From Byssothecium circinans (Eukaryota > Ascomycota > Dothideomycetes > Pleosporales > Massarinaceae): DNA of 64,000 bases. How positions within the stretch are numbered: position 1 is the first letter of the stretch; every line of letters begins with the position of its first letter. The stretch lies in NCBI GenBank assembly GCA_010015675.1, contig ML977041.1, forward strand, positions 118,962-182,961, given 5' to 3'. Below are positions 1 to 12,339 of this stretch, in pieces. A model generated the notes under the pieces. It saw nothing but the letters and a program-made list of their open reading frames with translations, searched no databases and had not been told where the DNA came from. The translations under genes were made by a program, and so were the position numbers.

Positions 1-705
1 TGTTGTAGATCGGGGTGATAACGGCTGCTGGAATTGGTGAGCGACTGTGTGGCAATGTTGCACTGGAAAAAGGACTCACGGTATGTGTGGGTGGGTTAGT
101 ATTGGTGTCGCTGACCTTGACTTGACGCTGTTGAGGGACAATTTTGGGATGCGGTGGGCGGAAACTCTTGGCTAGCGCGAGGGCTAGTGGCCTTAAGCGA
201 TGGCTTAGTCATGTAGGCAGTCAAACCTCATCTTGATGTCGACGAGAGTCGACGAGACATCGTATCAAGCACCAACTTTTGACATCGTTTAAGAAGAGAT
301 CGCGGCGGTATTGATCCCCTATTTATTGTTTACTGCATCAATGCCACGCATTTTGAAAGCACCGCCTCGCATCATCGCCTGCACATGTACGCGCGTGAAA
401 AGAATGACAACAACCCAATCATCTAGCCATCTTCTCTGAAGCTCTCATTTAAACAGCAAAAGACAACAAAGACTCACACTATCATTCGCGTCATCTCTTA
501 ACACGCAACTTCAACACTTGCGCCCGCGTCAAGCTCACGCCGCTGACTAAGAAACCTCCGAAGGCAGCTGATTCGTTCACATGCTCTAGCTATCAACCTA
601 CACACCTGCAGCTCTGCGCTCACCTGCTCAACTTCGCTCCTCCATGCCACCGGCACCACTCTTCTCCCTCCCATATCCCAAAATCACTACGCCCGAGTTA
701 TCAAA
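1..705. other. Upstream region of the Atg28-like gene
   Basis: No coding frame with recognisable content is seen. The last 250 bases are pyrimidine-rich with many CA and CT runs, as expected of a fungal 5' leader in front of the ATG at 706. No RNA gene or repeat was recognised. Confidence 0.5.
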
Positions 706-2295
706 ATGTCACTATTCAACTCAGTCCTAGGCAGCATCTCCCCACGCCTTCGTGATTCCTTCGAAGACCCTCACGCGCAAGACCACGAACTCTCTTCCTA
801 CCGTTCCTCCTCCGTTCCACGTATACCCGCACCCATAGCTTCGACAATACTATGGAGCGCGCCGCAAACCAAACTCTCTCCACCCCCTCGAGTCCCGGAC
901 GATCTCCTCGTTATCCAAAGGAAAGCACGGCATCTAGAGCAGCAGCTCCAAGAGCTTCTCGATGCCCAGGCAGACGGGCTAATGAGCGGTCTAGGCGGCA
1001 ACGAAGGCATACCCGATGACATGATCTCGAACGGAAGCACCACACCGACGGTGAGCAGCATGCGCGGAGGAACCGACCGAAGCTCCGAGAACGAAGAGTA
1101 CACACAAGCACCGCGGAAGAAGAAAGTAGGCCTATCCACAGCGCGGAAAAGGATCGCAAGACGGATACGACAGCTCGCGAGCGTAAAAGCCGAGGAACTC
1201 GACGTCCTCGACGACGACCTCCGCGACCTCTCCACCCTCGTTTCCAAAACCGAATCATGGACCCAGAAACGCACTCGTCTGGAAAGGAAAATCGCCGACA
1301 TCGCCCGCGAATCCACAGGCGCTAAGACGCAGGCTCTCCAGACGCAGGTCGCACAGCTAGACCAGGAGATCCGGCAAAAGGAAGAAGAACTCTGGGCCCT
1401 GAAGACGCGTCGCCGTCGCGTCCTGAATGACCTCGCAGACACGGAGAACTCGGTCGAAGCCAAACTCTCCACGTACAAAGCCTCCCTCTCCTACCTCGAC
1501 AAGGAAGTCGACGACTTCCTCGCCCGCCCCCCACCCACAAACCACATCCCCCTCTCAAACTCCGCGTTCCTAACCCTCCCGCCGAAACGAAGGACGCTGG
1601 AAATGGCGCGCGAGTACTGGCGCGAAGAGCACACGCGCCTCCTCGAACGCTGCGAAGAGGTCGATGTTGACCGCGCCGCGCTCGACGAGGGTGCTGTCCT
1701 GTGGGACGATGTCGTTGGGAAAGTCGCGCAGTTTGAAAGTAGTTTACGGGATCACTTGGCTCCTCCTTCGTCGACGACCCGCGGCAAGGCTAGGGCTTCG
1801 AAGGCTCCTACGAACCCAGCTCAGATCCTGGAGGGAATGGATGGGACGGTCGCGTATCTGGAGGAGAACCTCGAACTTGCTACGCAGCGCGGGTGGAACT
1901 TGCTGGTTTGTGCTATTGGTGCGGAACTCGAGGCTTTTCGGCAGGGGAGGGAGATTCTGGAAGAGGCGTTGGGCGTGGCGAGGAATGAGAAGGGCAAGGA
2001 TAAGGGGAAAGGGAAAGAAAGGGTTACAGAGAGGCTCGTTGATACAGAGAGTACGCATGGAGGCAGCGAGGAGGATGGGGATGGGGATGAAGTGTCGAGA
2101 TCAGCCTTTAGAATCGGTACCATGTCTCCTCCACCCGCTAAACCCGTTCTCTCGCCATCCCCTCCGAAACAGCAACAGCGACAGCAACAGCAGCAGCAGC
2201 AGCACAGGTTCTTTGACACGGATGATGATGAGCATCAGGATCCCGATCCGGAGCTTATGATTAGCCACCAGGATACGGATACGGATACGGATTGA
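706..2295 (+). CDS. Atg28-like coiled-coil autophagy protein
   Basis: Single-exon gene of 529 residues. The sequence is dominated by coiled coil. An N-terminal heptad stretch (about 69-90, with LEQQLQELLDAQADGL) is followed by a basic linker and a long coiled coil (about 140-260, ending SVEAKLSTYKASLSYLDKEV). A further helical block has the motif PKRRTLEMAREYW. This layout matches my recollection of Pezizomycotina proteins named autophagy-related protein 28, a poorly characterised factor first described in pexophagy in yeasts. The C-terminal quarter is disordered and low in complexity: a Lys/Gly-rich patch, a glutamine run (about 489-501, CAG/CAA codons) and a terminal Asp-Thr repeat made by a tandem GATACG hexamer. 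The start is the first ATG in frame. Family assignment is moderate; the role in autophagy is carried over from the family name. Confidence 0.65.
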   Translation: MSLFNSVLGSISPRLRDSFEDPHAQDHELSSYRSSSVPRIPAPIASTILWSAPQTKLSPPPRVPDDLLVIQRKARHLEQQLQELLDAQADGLMSGLGGNEGIPDDMISNGSTTPTVSSMRGGTDRSSENEEYTQAPRKKKVGLSTARKRIARRIRQLASVKAEELDVLDDDLRDLSTLVSKTESWTQKRTRLERKIADIARESTGAKTQALQTQVAQLDQEIRQKEEELWALKTRRRRVLNDLADTENSVEAKLSTYKASLSYLDKEVDDFLARPPPTNHIPLSNSAFLTLPPKRRTLEMAREYWREEHTRLLERCEEVDVDRAALDEGAVLWDDVVGKVAQFESSLRDHLAPPSSTTRGKARASKAPTNPAQILEGMDGTVAYLEENLELATQRGWNLLVCAIGAELEAFRQGREILEEALGVARNEKGKDKGKGKERVTERLVDTESTHGGSEEDGDGDEVSRSAFRIGTMSPPPAKPVLSPSPPKQQQRQQQQQQQHRFFDTDDDEHQDPDPELMISHQDTDTDTD

Positions 2296-2338
2296 TGCCG
2301 GTCGGTCGGACATGACTTGGGATGGAATGGAGATTGTA

Positions 2339-2358
2339 TCTCTCTCTCTCTCTCTCTC
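2339..2358. repeat. (TC)n microsatellite
   Basis: About ten uninterrupted TC units lie just after the stop codon of the Atg28-like gene, probably in its 3' untranslated region. Confidence 0.8.
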
Positions 2359-2877
2359 ATGCTTTATTGGTGTGTCTTGGGAAGTTAAGGTGGCTTGGGC
2401 TTGGGCTTGGATGGTAGACATTAATGACAAGACTAGCTTTTTCTCCCACGTGCATGATACAACCCTAGATTTTATTATTTTTTTGTTTAAGAAAAAATTG
2501 GGCTTGTTTGTGAGACTAACTAAGGTCATTGTTATGCCATGGGAGTAGTGCTCCGTACTATATTGGATAGAGTATACCGACGGGATTTCAGAATAGTTGT
2601 GGAAATCTGGACCTGGGTCGTCAAACCCTAGGCGGAGCAGATAGAATTGTGGTGTATACGCGGACGTTGTGATTCCGCCCCCCTCCCAAGAAATGGTATC
2701 GCACATGTGAGCATATGAGTTAGATCAATTCACGTTTTCAGAATATTGACAGCACCGCAGAAAGCATGGGGAACGCAAATTGTTGCAGGAAGTTATCTTC
2801 GTTCATGGCGTACCAGCATTGGCAGGCGTGTGGCTCCATCCATCGCCTTGACCGTCGCAAATCTATCGTACAAGTCG

Positions 2878-3035
2878 AAAGCCAGCATAAGCTTTCCATA
2901 AACCACCTCACAAACCTTCGATGAATCCACCGTATGATTTCTCCACATGATAATCAAAAGCTAGCATGCGGTTTCCATACACCACCTCACAAACTTCGAA
3001 TGAATCCGCCAGAGTATCTCGCCTCATGAAAATCA
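2878..3035. repeat. Two-copy imperfect tandem repeat, period about 79 bp
   Basis: Two adjacent copies begin AAAGCCAGCAT and AAAGCTAGCAT. Both contain CACCTCACAAAC, then CTTCG and GAATCC, and both end with CATGA plus an AATCA-like tail. They differ by scattered substitutions and small gaps. The repeat lies in the non-coding spacer between the convergent genes at 706-2295 and 3127-5209. Confidence 0.7.
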
Positions 3036-3126
3036 CCTCCAAAGCTATCCTAAACAGACGCTACGCAGAGGTACTGACTTGGGCTTGAGCATGGGCACGG
3101 GGATGTTCTTCTTGTACGAAACACGG

Positions 3127-5209
3127 TCAAGCGCGACCGTTATCCTGCACAGACAATGCGAGCCTCACGTTAGAGTAAGCTGCCAGCAAACCGTTGGCTT
3201 CCCTGATGATGTTCTGCACCAGGTCGAAGGTGTCCTGGGCGGTGCTGACGCCCATCCTAGGCAACGTCAAAACAGTCAAACCAGCGAGAGCAGTAGGCAA
3301 TGTGGTGGTTGGCTGTGTGAGTGGAGCGGACTGCACGGGCGTCCTGAATCGAACCGGCGCGACGGGCTGAACAGGCGCACCAGCTTGAGGCGATGCAGAC
3401 TGTGTAGACACAGTTCTGGTCACCTCGCTTGTTGGAATCTCAGGTGCACTCGCACCGTTGATCAAGTGAGCACGTGACGAATGGACATGTCCCAGCGAAG
3501 AGTCACCGCCTGCTCGAATCGGGCTCTGTGCCATTCGGGGCGCTGGGGGATGACCAGAGCCGGACGAGTAAGGCCCTTCAACCTTGGTCGAAAATGGAAT
3601 GGAAGCCTGATGATGAGTTCGACTATTTTGAATGGCGAAGGACCTTGAAGCAGCGCTGTGGTCAATGCTAGCTTGAAAGCCGGATGAGGTGATCTAATGG
3701 AAGTTAGGCAGACCATTCGGTCGAGGTACTAGTATAGAAGTCTTAGGATGCCCTTTGTGTTTCGAACTTGGTAGTGGGTTTTAAGGGTTTCATGCAAAAA
3801 TGTGCACTATCATGAACTTACTTTTGAAGTTGAGCGACCAAACAAACGCTGGTTTCGGGCACGGTCGAGAATAACCTGGGCCTCCCACACATGTGGCATC
3901 TTCTTCTTCGGCACCTGAGCAAACTTTGGAAAAGCGGTAGCTAGGTCAAAGGTTTCATTCGGATTCGAAGCGCAGACATAATGTTCCAGCCTGTCTTGAA
4001 CAGACTCAAGAGCGTCCAGTTGAGAGTCATGTAGGTTGTCTCGTGGGAAAAAGTCCAAGACGTCCACGCCACATGTCGTATTGCTAAGCGGTGCACCCTG
4101 AGGCACGGATGGAGGTAGGAAACGATGCGTGGAATAGGATGTAGAACCAGGCATTAGGGGAGGCATCGAATCGTCTTCCGACTCCGTCTTGATCACCACC
4201 TGTTCACGCTCTGCACGGGTTTCGAGAGGCGGTCTTCGACTCTGGGACCTCTTCGAGCTCTCGGTCATGCCAAGTTGAGTCTCATTTCCAGTGAGGCCGG
4301 GTCCGCCCAGACCATTCGAGTTGGCAAACGACAGCAGGGTTGGCGGGCGGAAAGAAGATGTCCCAAATGTAACGGGATTTGGGACTGCAGGCGGTTGACG
4401 CTCTCCCCGGGGTTTGAGAGGCAGCCTTCCACTCTGAGACCTCGTTGAGCTCTCGGACACGGAAAGTCCTGTCTCATTTCCAGCTAGACTAGTCGGGTTG
4501 GCAAACGACAACAGGGTCAGCGGACCGAAAGAAGGTGTCCCAAACGTAACGGGATTAGAGACTGGCGGTCGACCTCCACCAGTGCCATTGATAGTGCCAG
4601 TGGCAGAAGCGGGCCTGGTGAAGAGGGCGTCGAACATGCGTTGCGCACGCGTGGGTAGGGGCCGCGTGCGCCGGGTGTTGGACCTGGTGCGTTTCGACAC
4701 AGGAGCTTGAATCATCGAGGTTCCCGTCAACTCGCTATCCTGTGGCGTGGAGTATGTCGTGCCCGCAGGTGAAGCTGGACGCTTCGAGGGAACAGTTGCT
4801 CGTGGATTGGTCTTGGTCACTGGGGCTGTAGCAGTAGCTGGAGCTCTAGCAGCAGCAGGCGTGTCGACAATCTCGCCATCCTCGGAACCAGACTCCATTG
4901 CGTCTGGGCCTGTAGTCAACGTATTGATACACCCTCCATACTGAGCCCCGGACTCCAAAGTCTTCAGCTGAAAGTTAGCGTGCGAACTGTGACCGCAGGG
5001 AGCATACTCACCATAGTGGAGGCAGACTGTTGATGCTCTTCACCACCCAAGGCATTTGTATCAGCGCGTGCTGGCGGCGCAGGCTCGCTGATGCCGCTGT
5101 TGGCAAGCACAGCGTCGGGAGACGGACCGCCAGCATTAACGCCATTGAGATTGGGATGGATGGCGGCTGCTGGGGGCTTCTCAGGATCGCTCATGGTGAC
5201 TTCAGGCAT
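3127..5209 (-). CDS. Low-complexity hypothetical protein, three exons
   Basis: I do not recognise this gene. Spliced exons 5209-5012, 4967-3822 and 3693-3127 give 636 residues in one frame. The introns are 4968-5011 (44 nt, GTGAGT, CTAAC branch, CAG) and 3694-3821 (GTAAGT, CTAAC branch, TAG). The first ATG (MPEVTMSDPEK) is taken as start; a second Met lies five codons on. The protein is rich in Pro, Ser, Thr and Arg and mostly disordered, with an acidic segment (SGSEDGEIVDTP). Exon 2 holds two diverged copies of a block of about 60 residues, each starting NPVTFGT and containing TLLSFAN and RSQS, encoded at about 4570-4205. The end of exon 2 (HVWEAQVILDRARNQRLFGR) is the most ordered part. No catalytic motif, signal peptide or membrane segment is seen. 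A nuclear or regulatory role is possible but unsupported. Confidence 0.7.
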
Positions 5210-6324
5210 TCCGACGACTGGTTGACGGTGAGCGTGACAGATTGAAGAGGGTGTCGTGGTGTTTGGGACGTCAACGCAGAAGTGGAGGTATAAGGGCGAG
5301 GCAAGCGCTAGCGGTGTCGGACTGTAAACAAAGCAACCACACTGGAGGCAGGAGCGTCCGGTACCTCAGCTCAAGCCGTCGCAACCCACACCAGTCTGCC
5401 CAGCCCACATCACCCTCATCCTCACCATCATTAGAATGAAATATTCTACCAGTTGATAGTCCCGTGTCAAACATCGGGAAGCCAATTGCAACTAATCAGA
5501 ATCCCGATGCTGCGACACTTCCGTTCTTGATCCGCCTTCTGACGATCTATTGACCGGTATTTGGAAGAAGAGACTGAGCGTAAACAGTTCAAGATTGGAG
5601 CGGATGCCATCAAGCTGACCACTCAAAACGAATAAAAATAGGATGCGCGGAGATGCGACCCCAAAAGCCTTTTATTTGCTCTATCCGCAACACAGCAGAC
5701 AGCGCCACAACCAGGTATCGTATCTCCACCTAGATCATCATCATACATCATATTTCATTGCCTCGAGCTCTCCCCCGAACCCGACGAAAGCCCTACCCCA
5801 CCTCCCTCACATGAATAGACGACAATCCACCGCCCAAGATACATGGATAAAGAAGAGCATACCTGGTATCAGTAACAGCACGTTAAAAAACGAACGGAGC
5901 CTCCCTTTTACCTCTGGCGTAGCCATAAAGCACCCAAGCACCCACCAACCCGTCACTCTGGATGCGGTGAGAAACAATGTGTATAAAACAAAAAAAAGTG
6001 TAGTAGCGACAGATAGCAATGGTGACCAAGGCTGTACAAGAGACGTAAGAAAAAGACATAGTCCAACATACATGAAGGATATGGTAAAGCTGAACGCGAG
6101 AGGGGAATATGCCCGTTTTACGCCGTCATGGACAAAGAGTCACCAACCCATCCGGAACGCCGTGACCAAGTGGACCATTCGAAGATGGAATAAGTGAAAC
6201 GCTCGCTAAATGTCGAATCATGCGTACAAGAAGAACAAACGGCGCCGAGGTAGCCGTGACTAACCATTGCGTGTTGTAATGAAAAGTGCGAAATAGGATC
6301 CACAAGTATGCAAGAGTGTCACTT
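5210..6324. other. Spacer between two minus-strand genes
   Basis: This holds the upstream region of the gene starting at 5209 and the 3' flank of the zinc-finger gene ending at 6325. A 184-codon open frame on the plus strand (5643-6197) has no recognisable content and is not called. No RNA gene was seen. Confidence 0.5.
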
Positions 6325-8096
6325 TCAGCTCACTCGTCTTCGGCGGCCACGGCTTCCACCCTCTGGGCGTTGTGCGAGAACTTCGCGCAGTTGAGGGTCA
6401 TCCTTGTCTTTGTCGATATGGTGGACTCGCACGTGTCTATCTTAATCAGCCCCAATACGTCCAACTACGTTTTCTCAATGCTTACCTTTGTAAATTGTCC
6501 GGTCTCGGGTACTTGTGCTCTCGGTCGGGACAAAAAGGGCACACGTAGCCCGGGGAAGCATGCACAAGACCGTGCCGTATCATCTCATTCTTCCGCTTGA
6601 ATCCTTTTCCGCCTTCACTTCGTGGGCAGGTGGGGACGGGACAAAAGTGGGACCGTGTCTGTGAGTGTACATTTGCGTGTGAACTGAAGGAAGAATTGTT
6701 AGTGGATGACATTGGACATTGGACCATCTGATACGTACTTTAGGAGATACTGTGTCTGGAACGGAGGAGCAGTGCATCCAGGATGGTCACATTTGAAGCC
6801 CCCAGCTCCATGTGGCGGTATATGTTGTACACTTGAGTTCACGAGTGGCGGGAGCGTCCGTGAAAGCGCACTGTCTATGCTCAATCGATGGGAGCCCGGA
6901 CTAAGACTTTCCGAGCTCTGGTAGCTATCAGCTGTCGTCGCCGAATGTATCGTAGCCGAGTAGGGCCCAGCATCAGATGCTTGCGAGGGTCTACGCGTGG
7001 TGCTCAGAAAGGCTAGTTGCTGTCCGGTCCTGAAAAATGGATCTCGACCCTGTATGTCGCTGCTTCCTCCCGGCGAAGCAGCACTGTGCGGGTATGCACT
7101 TGCGGGAGACAATGATGTGATCGAGAGCTGGCGACCAACTGATGTGGGTGATTGTCCTATAGATGATATCGATGGTCGATGTGAGAGTTGTGATTGTTGC
7201 TCCTGCGCAGCCGTGTCTGCCAAGTCGCTAATGTGCCGAAAAGACGGGAGTTGTTGTTTTTGGTTGGGAGATGTCGCTGATCCAGCCTGTGGTGGTGAGT
7301 GTGCTGTTTGTAAAGCTGGCAGTTTTGTAGCGTCTGCTCCTGGCGGCGGCGGCGGTATTGTGAGTCCGAGGACATTAGGTGAAGCGATCGCTGGAGCCCG
7401 AGATTGCCCATTCGATATGGACCCATGACGTTCTGCAACGAGAAATGGTGACGCAGCATGTGTAGTCGAGCCAGGAGATTTTGCTTCCACAGAACTTGAC
7501 TGTGTTCCGCTAGTCGAAGAAGGTTCGGATCTTGACGTTTCGGTGCTAAGCGTGATATTATTGAAGCGCTCTTGGCCATCCGGCTCAACCACGGAATCTC
7601 GATGGACAGGGAGCGGTGTCTTGAAGACCGGGTTTTGCGTCGTTGTGTTTGTATTCGTAGAGGTCTCCGGTACTGTATGGGCTTCCTTGGCTGCAGTTGA
7701 CAGGTGGAGAGGAGGAATGTCAGACGTTTTCGACTGGCTATGAGCAAATGGGGCTGTTTGGATGGTTGGCGATGGTTCGCTCATCTCGTCGTCGTCTATT
7801 TCTGATCCCGAGTCGGAATTGAGGGCACGTTCGCCAACTTCTCTTGCTATGTCTGGCCGATTTGGGTCCATAGTCCGGATGAGCACGAAGTCGCCCTGGC
7901 TGGGCCGTGTCTTCCTCCGATTAGACTTTTTGCGTCTTCGAGAGGAGGGAGAACTGACGTTCTGAGAAGCAGGAAATATTCTGATCTGGTGGGTCACTTC
8001 TGGCGGCGGCGAGGGAGTTGGCGTCGCTCTAGGGTTGAAGGGTCGCAGGCCTGGAGATCGTGGAAAAGCGTCGTCGGAGTCGTAATGGAGTGACAT
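6325..8096 (-). CDS. C2H2 zinc-finger transcription factor
   Basis: Three exons, 8096-6739, 6683-6486 and 6436-6325, with introns 6684-6738 and 6437-6485. The joined frame encodes about 555 residues. The N-terminal 430 residues are Ser/Pro/Thr-rich and disordered, with a basic patch (RRRKKSNRRKTRPSQ) and an acidic patch (SGSEIDDDEMSEPSP). Three zinc fingers sit at the C-terminus. The first has CDHPGC, then HANVH after the splice. The second has CPVPTC, then HGLVH. The third has CPFC, then HVRVH after the second splice. Each intron interrupts a finger, so the exact splice phases are supported by restored Cys2-His2 spacing. The protein should be a nuclear DNA-binding regulator; its target genes cannot be read from the sequence. 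The start is the first ATG of the long frame. Confidence 0.85.
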
Positions 8097-10016
8097 ATGT
8101 CAGCCGGCGCTGAGGCTAGGGAGTGTAGCCTCAGATCAGATGGCAGGCAGGCAGGCGGACAGAAGAATGAGGACGGTGGATCATCTATCCCACACTGCCA
8201 GCGCCTGCGGGAAGGTGCGAGTGGCACGGTGCCGCAGAGAAGGAAGGTGCGGTGGTTGGTCAGGACGAGGCCAGGCTGTGCGGTAGTCAGCATGGCAAGG
8301 GTCTGGGAAAAAAGAAAGCGGAAGCAGGAGGAGGGCTGGGAAGAGGATAGCGCAATGAAAATGGATGCCTGGGGATGACTGGGCGGCCAAGAAGCGTGCA
8401 CAAGGAAAGTAGGTGAAGTGAACAAGGCTGTAGGCTATGGCGGGCGTCGGTCCATGTAGCGCCAGACGAGCAACAAGCGGCAGCGGGAAGTTGCAAGTGA
8501 ATCAATTGATGTAGGGGATGCAACATGGAAAACAGGTCCAAAAGAGAAGGCGACTACGGAAAGAAAGAGACTTGGATGGTGTGCGAGTAAGTGGTCAATG
8601 GAAGAGAGGCGCGCGCCGAGGACGATGCGGCTCTGCGAGGATGGAACGTACCCGAGGGTGCACCCTTTCAGCCTCAAGGCGGTGGAGAAGCGACGGGTGC
8701 CGATGCCGATCTCAAACATCTGTCAACCAAGGCGCTGGCTCGACGAACGCATGGGGAAGACGATCGCAGGGACCGTGTGCCCGTGATGGTTCGGAAACGG
8801 GTGAAGGCGAGAGGCGACTGATGGAAGATGGAGACAGAGCAGACGGTAGCGCGTGCTGACGATGACCGACGAGCTGCTCTCTGACGGTGGGGGTTTCTCG
8901 ATGGGATCTGATGCCCGCAAGCCGCCGTTCAGTTGCGGAGCGGCCGAGGCTGGCTGGCTTGTCCTGTGCTGGATGGGCCGGGGCGGCGCGCAACTCACGT
9001 CCTGGAGGAGGGCGACGGCGACGATGACGGATGGCGGAGTGGGAGAGGTTCAGGTTCAAGGTCAGGCTGCGTCTGGGCGAGGAGTGCGAATGGGATGCCA
9101 TCAGCGCGACTCGGAGCGAACCGTCAAGCAAGTCAACGCGAACCCTTGAAGCAGCTCTCCAAGCCTAGAGGCGCAGTGCGAAAGGAGCCGCCCACAGTCC
9201 ACAGCTATCCAGGCCTCGCCCTTGGCTGCCACTGGGGACAGGGACGGACAGGGACGGGGACGGGGACGGGGACGTTGGCCTCAGGGCGCGCCCGCAGCTC
9301 GTTAGAGGACACTGGCCAGAAACGCCGCATTCCCTGCTTCAGTGCACCCATCTAAGCTTGGAGATGGGCAAACACTCGCACTTCTCTCCACTGCAAACGG
9401 GTCGACTCTTCGGCCGCACTCTCGGCGTCAGATGCTGCTTCGCTGGTCGACATGCGCCTCAACCCCGCACTCCATTCACGCCTGGGACCACCTCCCCAAT
9501 CGAGTGCTGCCAGAATAGATTAAAAAGATACTCCCGTCGTCTGCTTCGAGCTACCTATCCCTATGTACCTGCCCTGTCCGTGTAGCTGCGGGCCCGCTAT
9601 GCTATTTATCGTATAGGGAGTAAGATGCAAATGCATCCATCGTGCATTCTTCCCTATTCACCCACCGCAATGCACTCCTCCGGCCAATTCTCATCCTTTT
9701 CCACCCACCCTCTCATGCCTGCTCGATGCATCTCCTCCGCCTATCGTACACACGTATTTTTTTTCACCCCAGACCCCTCCAGGACGGTCGCACTCATGCT
9801 GAAATGCCCTCACAGGCCAATCGCCAACCGTCTATATGCATGCAAGCCTCAAACGCTGAAAGCGGCATCGCTTCGCCGACCCCCACAGTGCGGCTGACGA
9901 GCGGACGCCCTGAAGAACAAACGCCAAAGAAAAGTAATTGGCTGGGAATGCAGAAAAACGCCAGAAGCGAAACCAAACTACCGCACGTACCGTTTAAACT
10001 CCTGTGGGTGGGAGGA
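8097..10016. other. Large spacer upstream of the zinc-finger gene
   Basis: No convincing gene is seen in this 1.9-kb stretch; the open frames lack codon structure and recognisable content. It contains the promoter and probably a long leader of the gene starting at 8096, and the 3' flank of AGC1. A GGGACG/GGGACA hexamer array lies at 9235-9274. Confidence 0.5.
9235..9274. repeat. GGGACR hexamer array
   Basis: About six near-identical hexamer units (GGGACA, GGGACG, GGGGACG variants) lie in tandem in non-coding DNA. Confidence 0.75.
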
Positions 10017-12339
10017 TTACACGTGCGACTTGCCGCCAAATCCTGGGATCCCGGTCCACTTCTTGCCGTCTGGTAACCTCGGGCGGCCAAAGTTCTCGTC
10101 GAGATCGAGAATCACCTTGAGCGCGTTGCGACTGCGTAGATACGGCAACGGTGCCTTGGCCTCGGCAAGTCCAACTCCGGGTTCGACATGCCCGTGAGTG
10201 CCTTCATCAGTAGCATGCCCAGGCATTGGTAAGGTCCTGCAAAGGCAGTCAGCATGAGATGCATGCCTTGGTAGACATCAGACTCACCGTTGAAGCACTT
10301 CGTACCCGGCGAGGGTGAAACCGAACTGGGGCGACGACCGCATAACACGGGCAGGCCCGCCTTTGAAAAACGCTTTGAAACCTTCCTGCTGGTAGATGGT
10401 CTTCGCCGCATGTCGTAGGCCCGTGTACGTTGCCTCGCCCTTGCGCGCTTCGACCTGTAGCCTGGTCTTGATCACATCGCAGGGCGTTGTGAGATAAGCT
10501 GCGGGCATACCCGCAATTGCACCTGCTGTCAGCATCTGCAATACACCGAGCGACTTCTGTGGGCTCTCGCCGAAGTAGTCTCGCTTCAAATGGCTATACG
10601 TCGGGAAATAGATGGCCGAGAAGGGTACTGCAGGCTGTAAGCGCCAATGCCTTCAAGCATGGCTTGGGTGAACAAGCTTACCGTCTCGCAGTAGACAAGC
10701 GCTAGCCCCCTTGTAAAGACCAACAAGACCCAAGTTTCGGACGATCCATAGAGCAGAGCGCTTTGGTGGGGCTGCGGCACCTTCGAGGTTCTTGGTAAGC
10801 TCACCCTGCACCTGTAATCTAATTTTGACGATTTCGAGGGGATTCGTGAAGACCTGCACAATTAGCACCTAATTTGACGTTCGGGAATAGAGACATTGCC
10901 TACCACTTGGCATCCACCTGCCGATCCACCAGCTATAAGCTCCCAACCCCACCAGATGTTTCCCGTGGCTTTGTCGGTAAACTTCCCTCGCACAAGATCG
11001 TTGACGGTGAGCTTGATAGCCTTCTCTGGCGCCACACCGACAAGCTGAGGGAGAACGCCAGAGTACAGCCCTCGAAAGCCCTCGTGCCTGACCACCCGCT
11101 TTGCGCAATCGATGGAGTTCTTGTACATGACCTGACCAACCGTCGCGCTCCTCTGGTTCTGCATTCGCGTCTTGACCAAGTCAATCGGATACACCATGAA
11201 CGCACCGAAAGCACCTGCAATCGAACCGAGGGCGAAATGGTGAACGGACTCGAGAATGTCGTGTAAGATAGATTTGGTTGACGCAAAGGCTTTCTGGCCA
11301 GCATCTGCGATGGCGCCCGTCCCCAGAGAATATGCAGTATGCCATGACGGGTCAAGAACACGAGCGAAGTCTCTCAGACCAAGCCTTCCAGAGGGCTCAT
11401 CTAGACCGGCAAAGTGGAACAGGATGTCGGCCTCCATGGGGGTGTACAAGTTGAAGCGACTGATGCGTGAGGCTTCATTCAAGAAGTCTGTTCGTGTGAT
11501 CTTGCCATCGACGCTCTTGCTGGCGGCGTTGCGAATGATGAGCTCGACCATGTCCATCTGCTGGATCATGTTCTGGAAGGCGCGCACATTGGCATACGAG
11601 ATTTTGCTGCCGGCTGAGATGTTGCAGAGGGTGGGGAGGTTTTCTAGGAGATAGTCGGACAGCTTGTGGCTCGCCGTCTCCCGGATGATGCGCTGGAACT
11701 CTTCGGGCTCTATGAAGCCGTCCTTGTTTTTATCAAAGTGGATGAACGCTTGCCTAACGCGCTCGCCCTGCAGCCCGCGCAGCATCTGAGCAAACTGTGG
11801 GTAGGTCATGACGTGCCGCTTGTCCTTGGAGCCAATGTAGAGTGTCGCCCACTCCGACAACCAGTTGAACGGTAAGCTGTCCTCGCCCTTGTGCGCCTTC
11901 CATATCTCATAAAAGTTGTCAAAGTCGATGTAGCCTGTCCTCTTGCGGTCGAAGAAGCGGAAGATGACTTCGTACTCGGCGTCGGGTTTGGCGAGGAGGT
12001 TTTGGAAGACGGCCCAGTCCTGGAGATTGACACGGCCCTTGTTGTAGCGGTCGGCGACGGCGAACAGGACGCCATATTGGTAGCGCTTGATCTTGTGCTG
12101 GAAGTGGAGCGCGTTGTTAGCCAAAAGTGTCCCGACCCGACCTATTTCACCAAACAACTCACGTAGTCTTCGCTCTCGGGCGCGACTGCCTCGATGAACT
12201 CGTTCTCAGCCAGGTAATAGTCGCCGTTCTCGTCTTTTTGCGCGTGCTTGAAGAAGGTCTGGCGGGTGACAGTGGACATTTGTGGCTCATCGGTGGTGCC
12301 CAGGAGCACCTCGCCCACCTGCTCCTTGACCGTCGCCAT
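10017..12339 (-). CDS. AGC1: Mitochondrial aspartate/glutamate carrier with EF-hand N-terminus
   Basis: Five exons (12339-12163, 12097-10904, 10853-10682, 10627-10288, 10236-10017) join in frame to 700 residues. The introns are 50-65 nt with consensus splice sites. The N-terminal half is a regulatory EF-hand region including a canonical loop [13 protein letters not shown] and weaker ones ([13 protein letters not shown]). The C-terminal half is a mitochondrial carrier with three signature repeats, [26 protein letters not shown] and [13 protein letters not shown]. Length and architecture match Aralar/citrin-type carriers, which exchange aspartate for glutamate plus a proton across the inner membrane and support the malate-aspartate shuttle. 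The C-terminal tail after the carrier domain (about 70 residues ending GFGGKSHV) is typical of fungal members. Neighbouring PDX1 and the TMEM223-like gene also encode mitochondrial proteins. Confidence 0.93.

Noticed and set aside
5643..6197. 184-codon open frame on the plus strand
   Set aside because: It lies in the spacer between two minus-strand genes, has no recognisable motif and low-complexity composition (His/Ser/Pro-rich, then Lys/Arg-rich); more likely untranslated or non-coding DNA.
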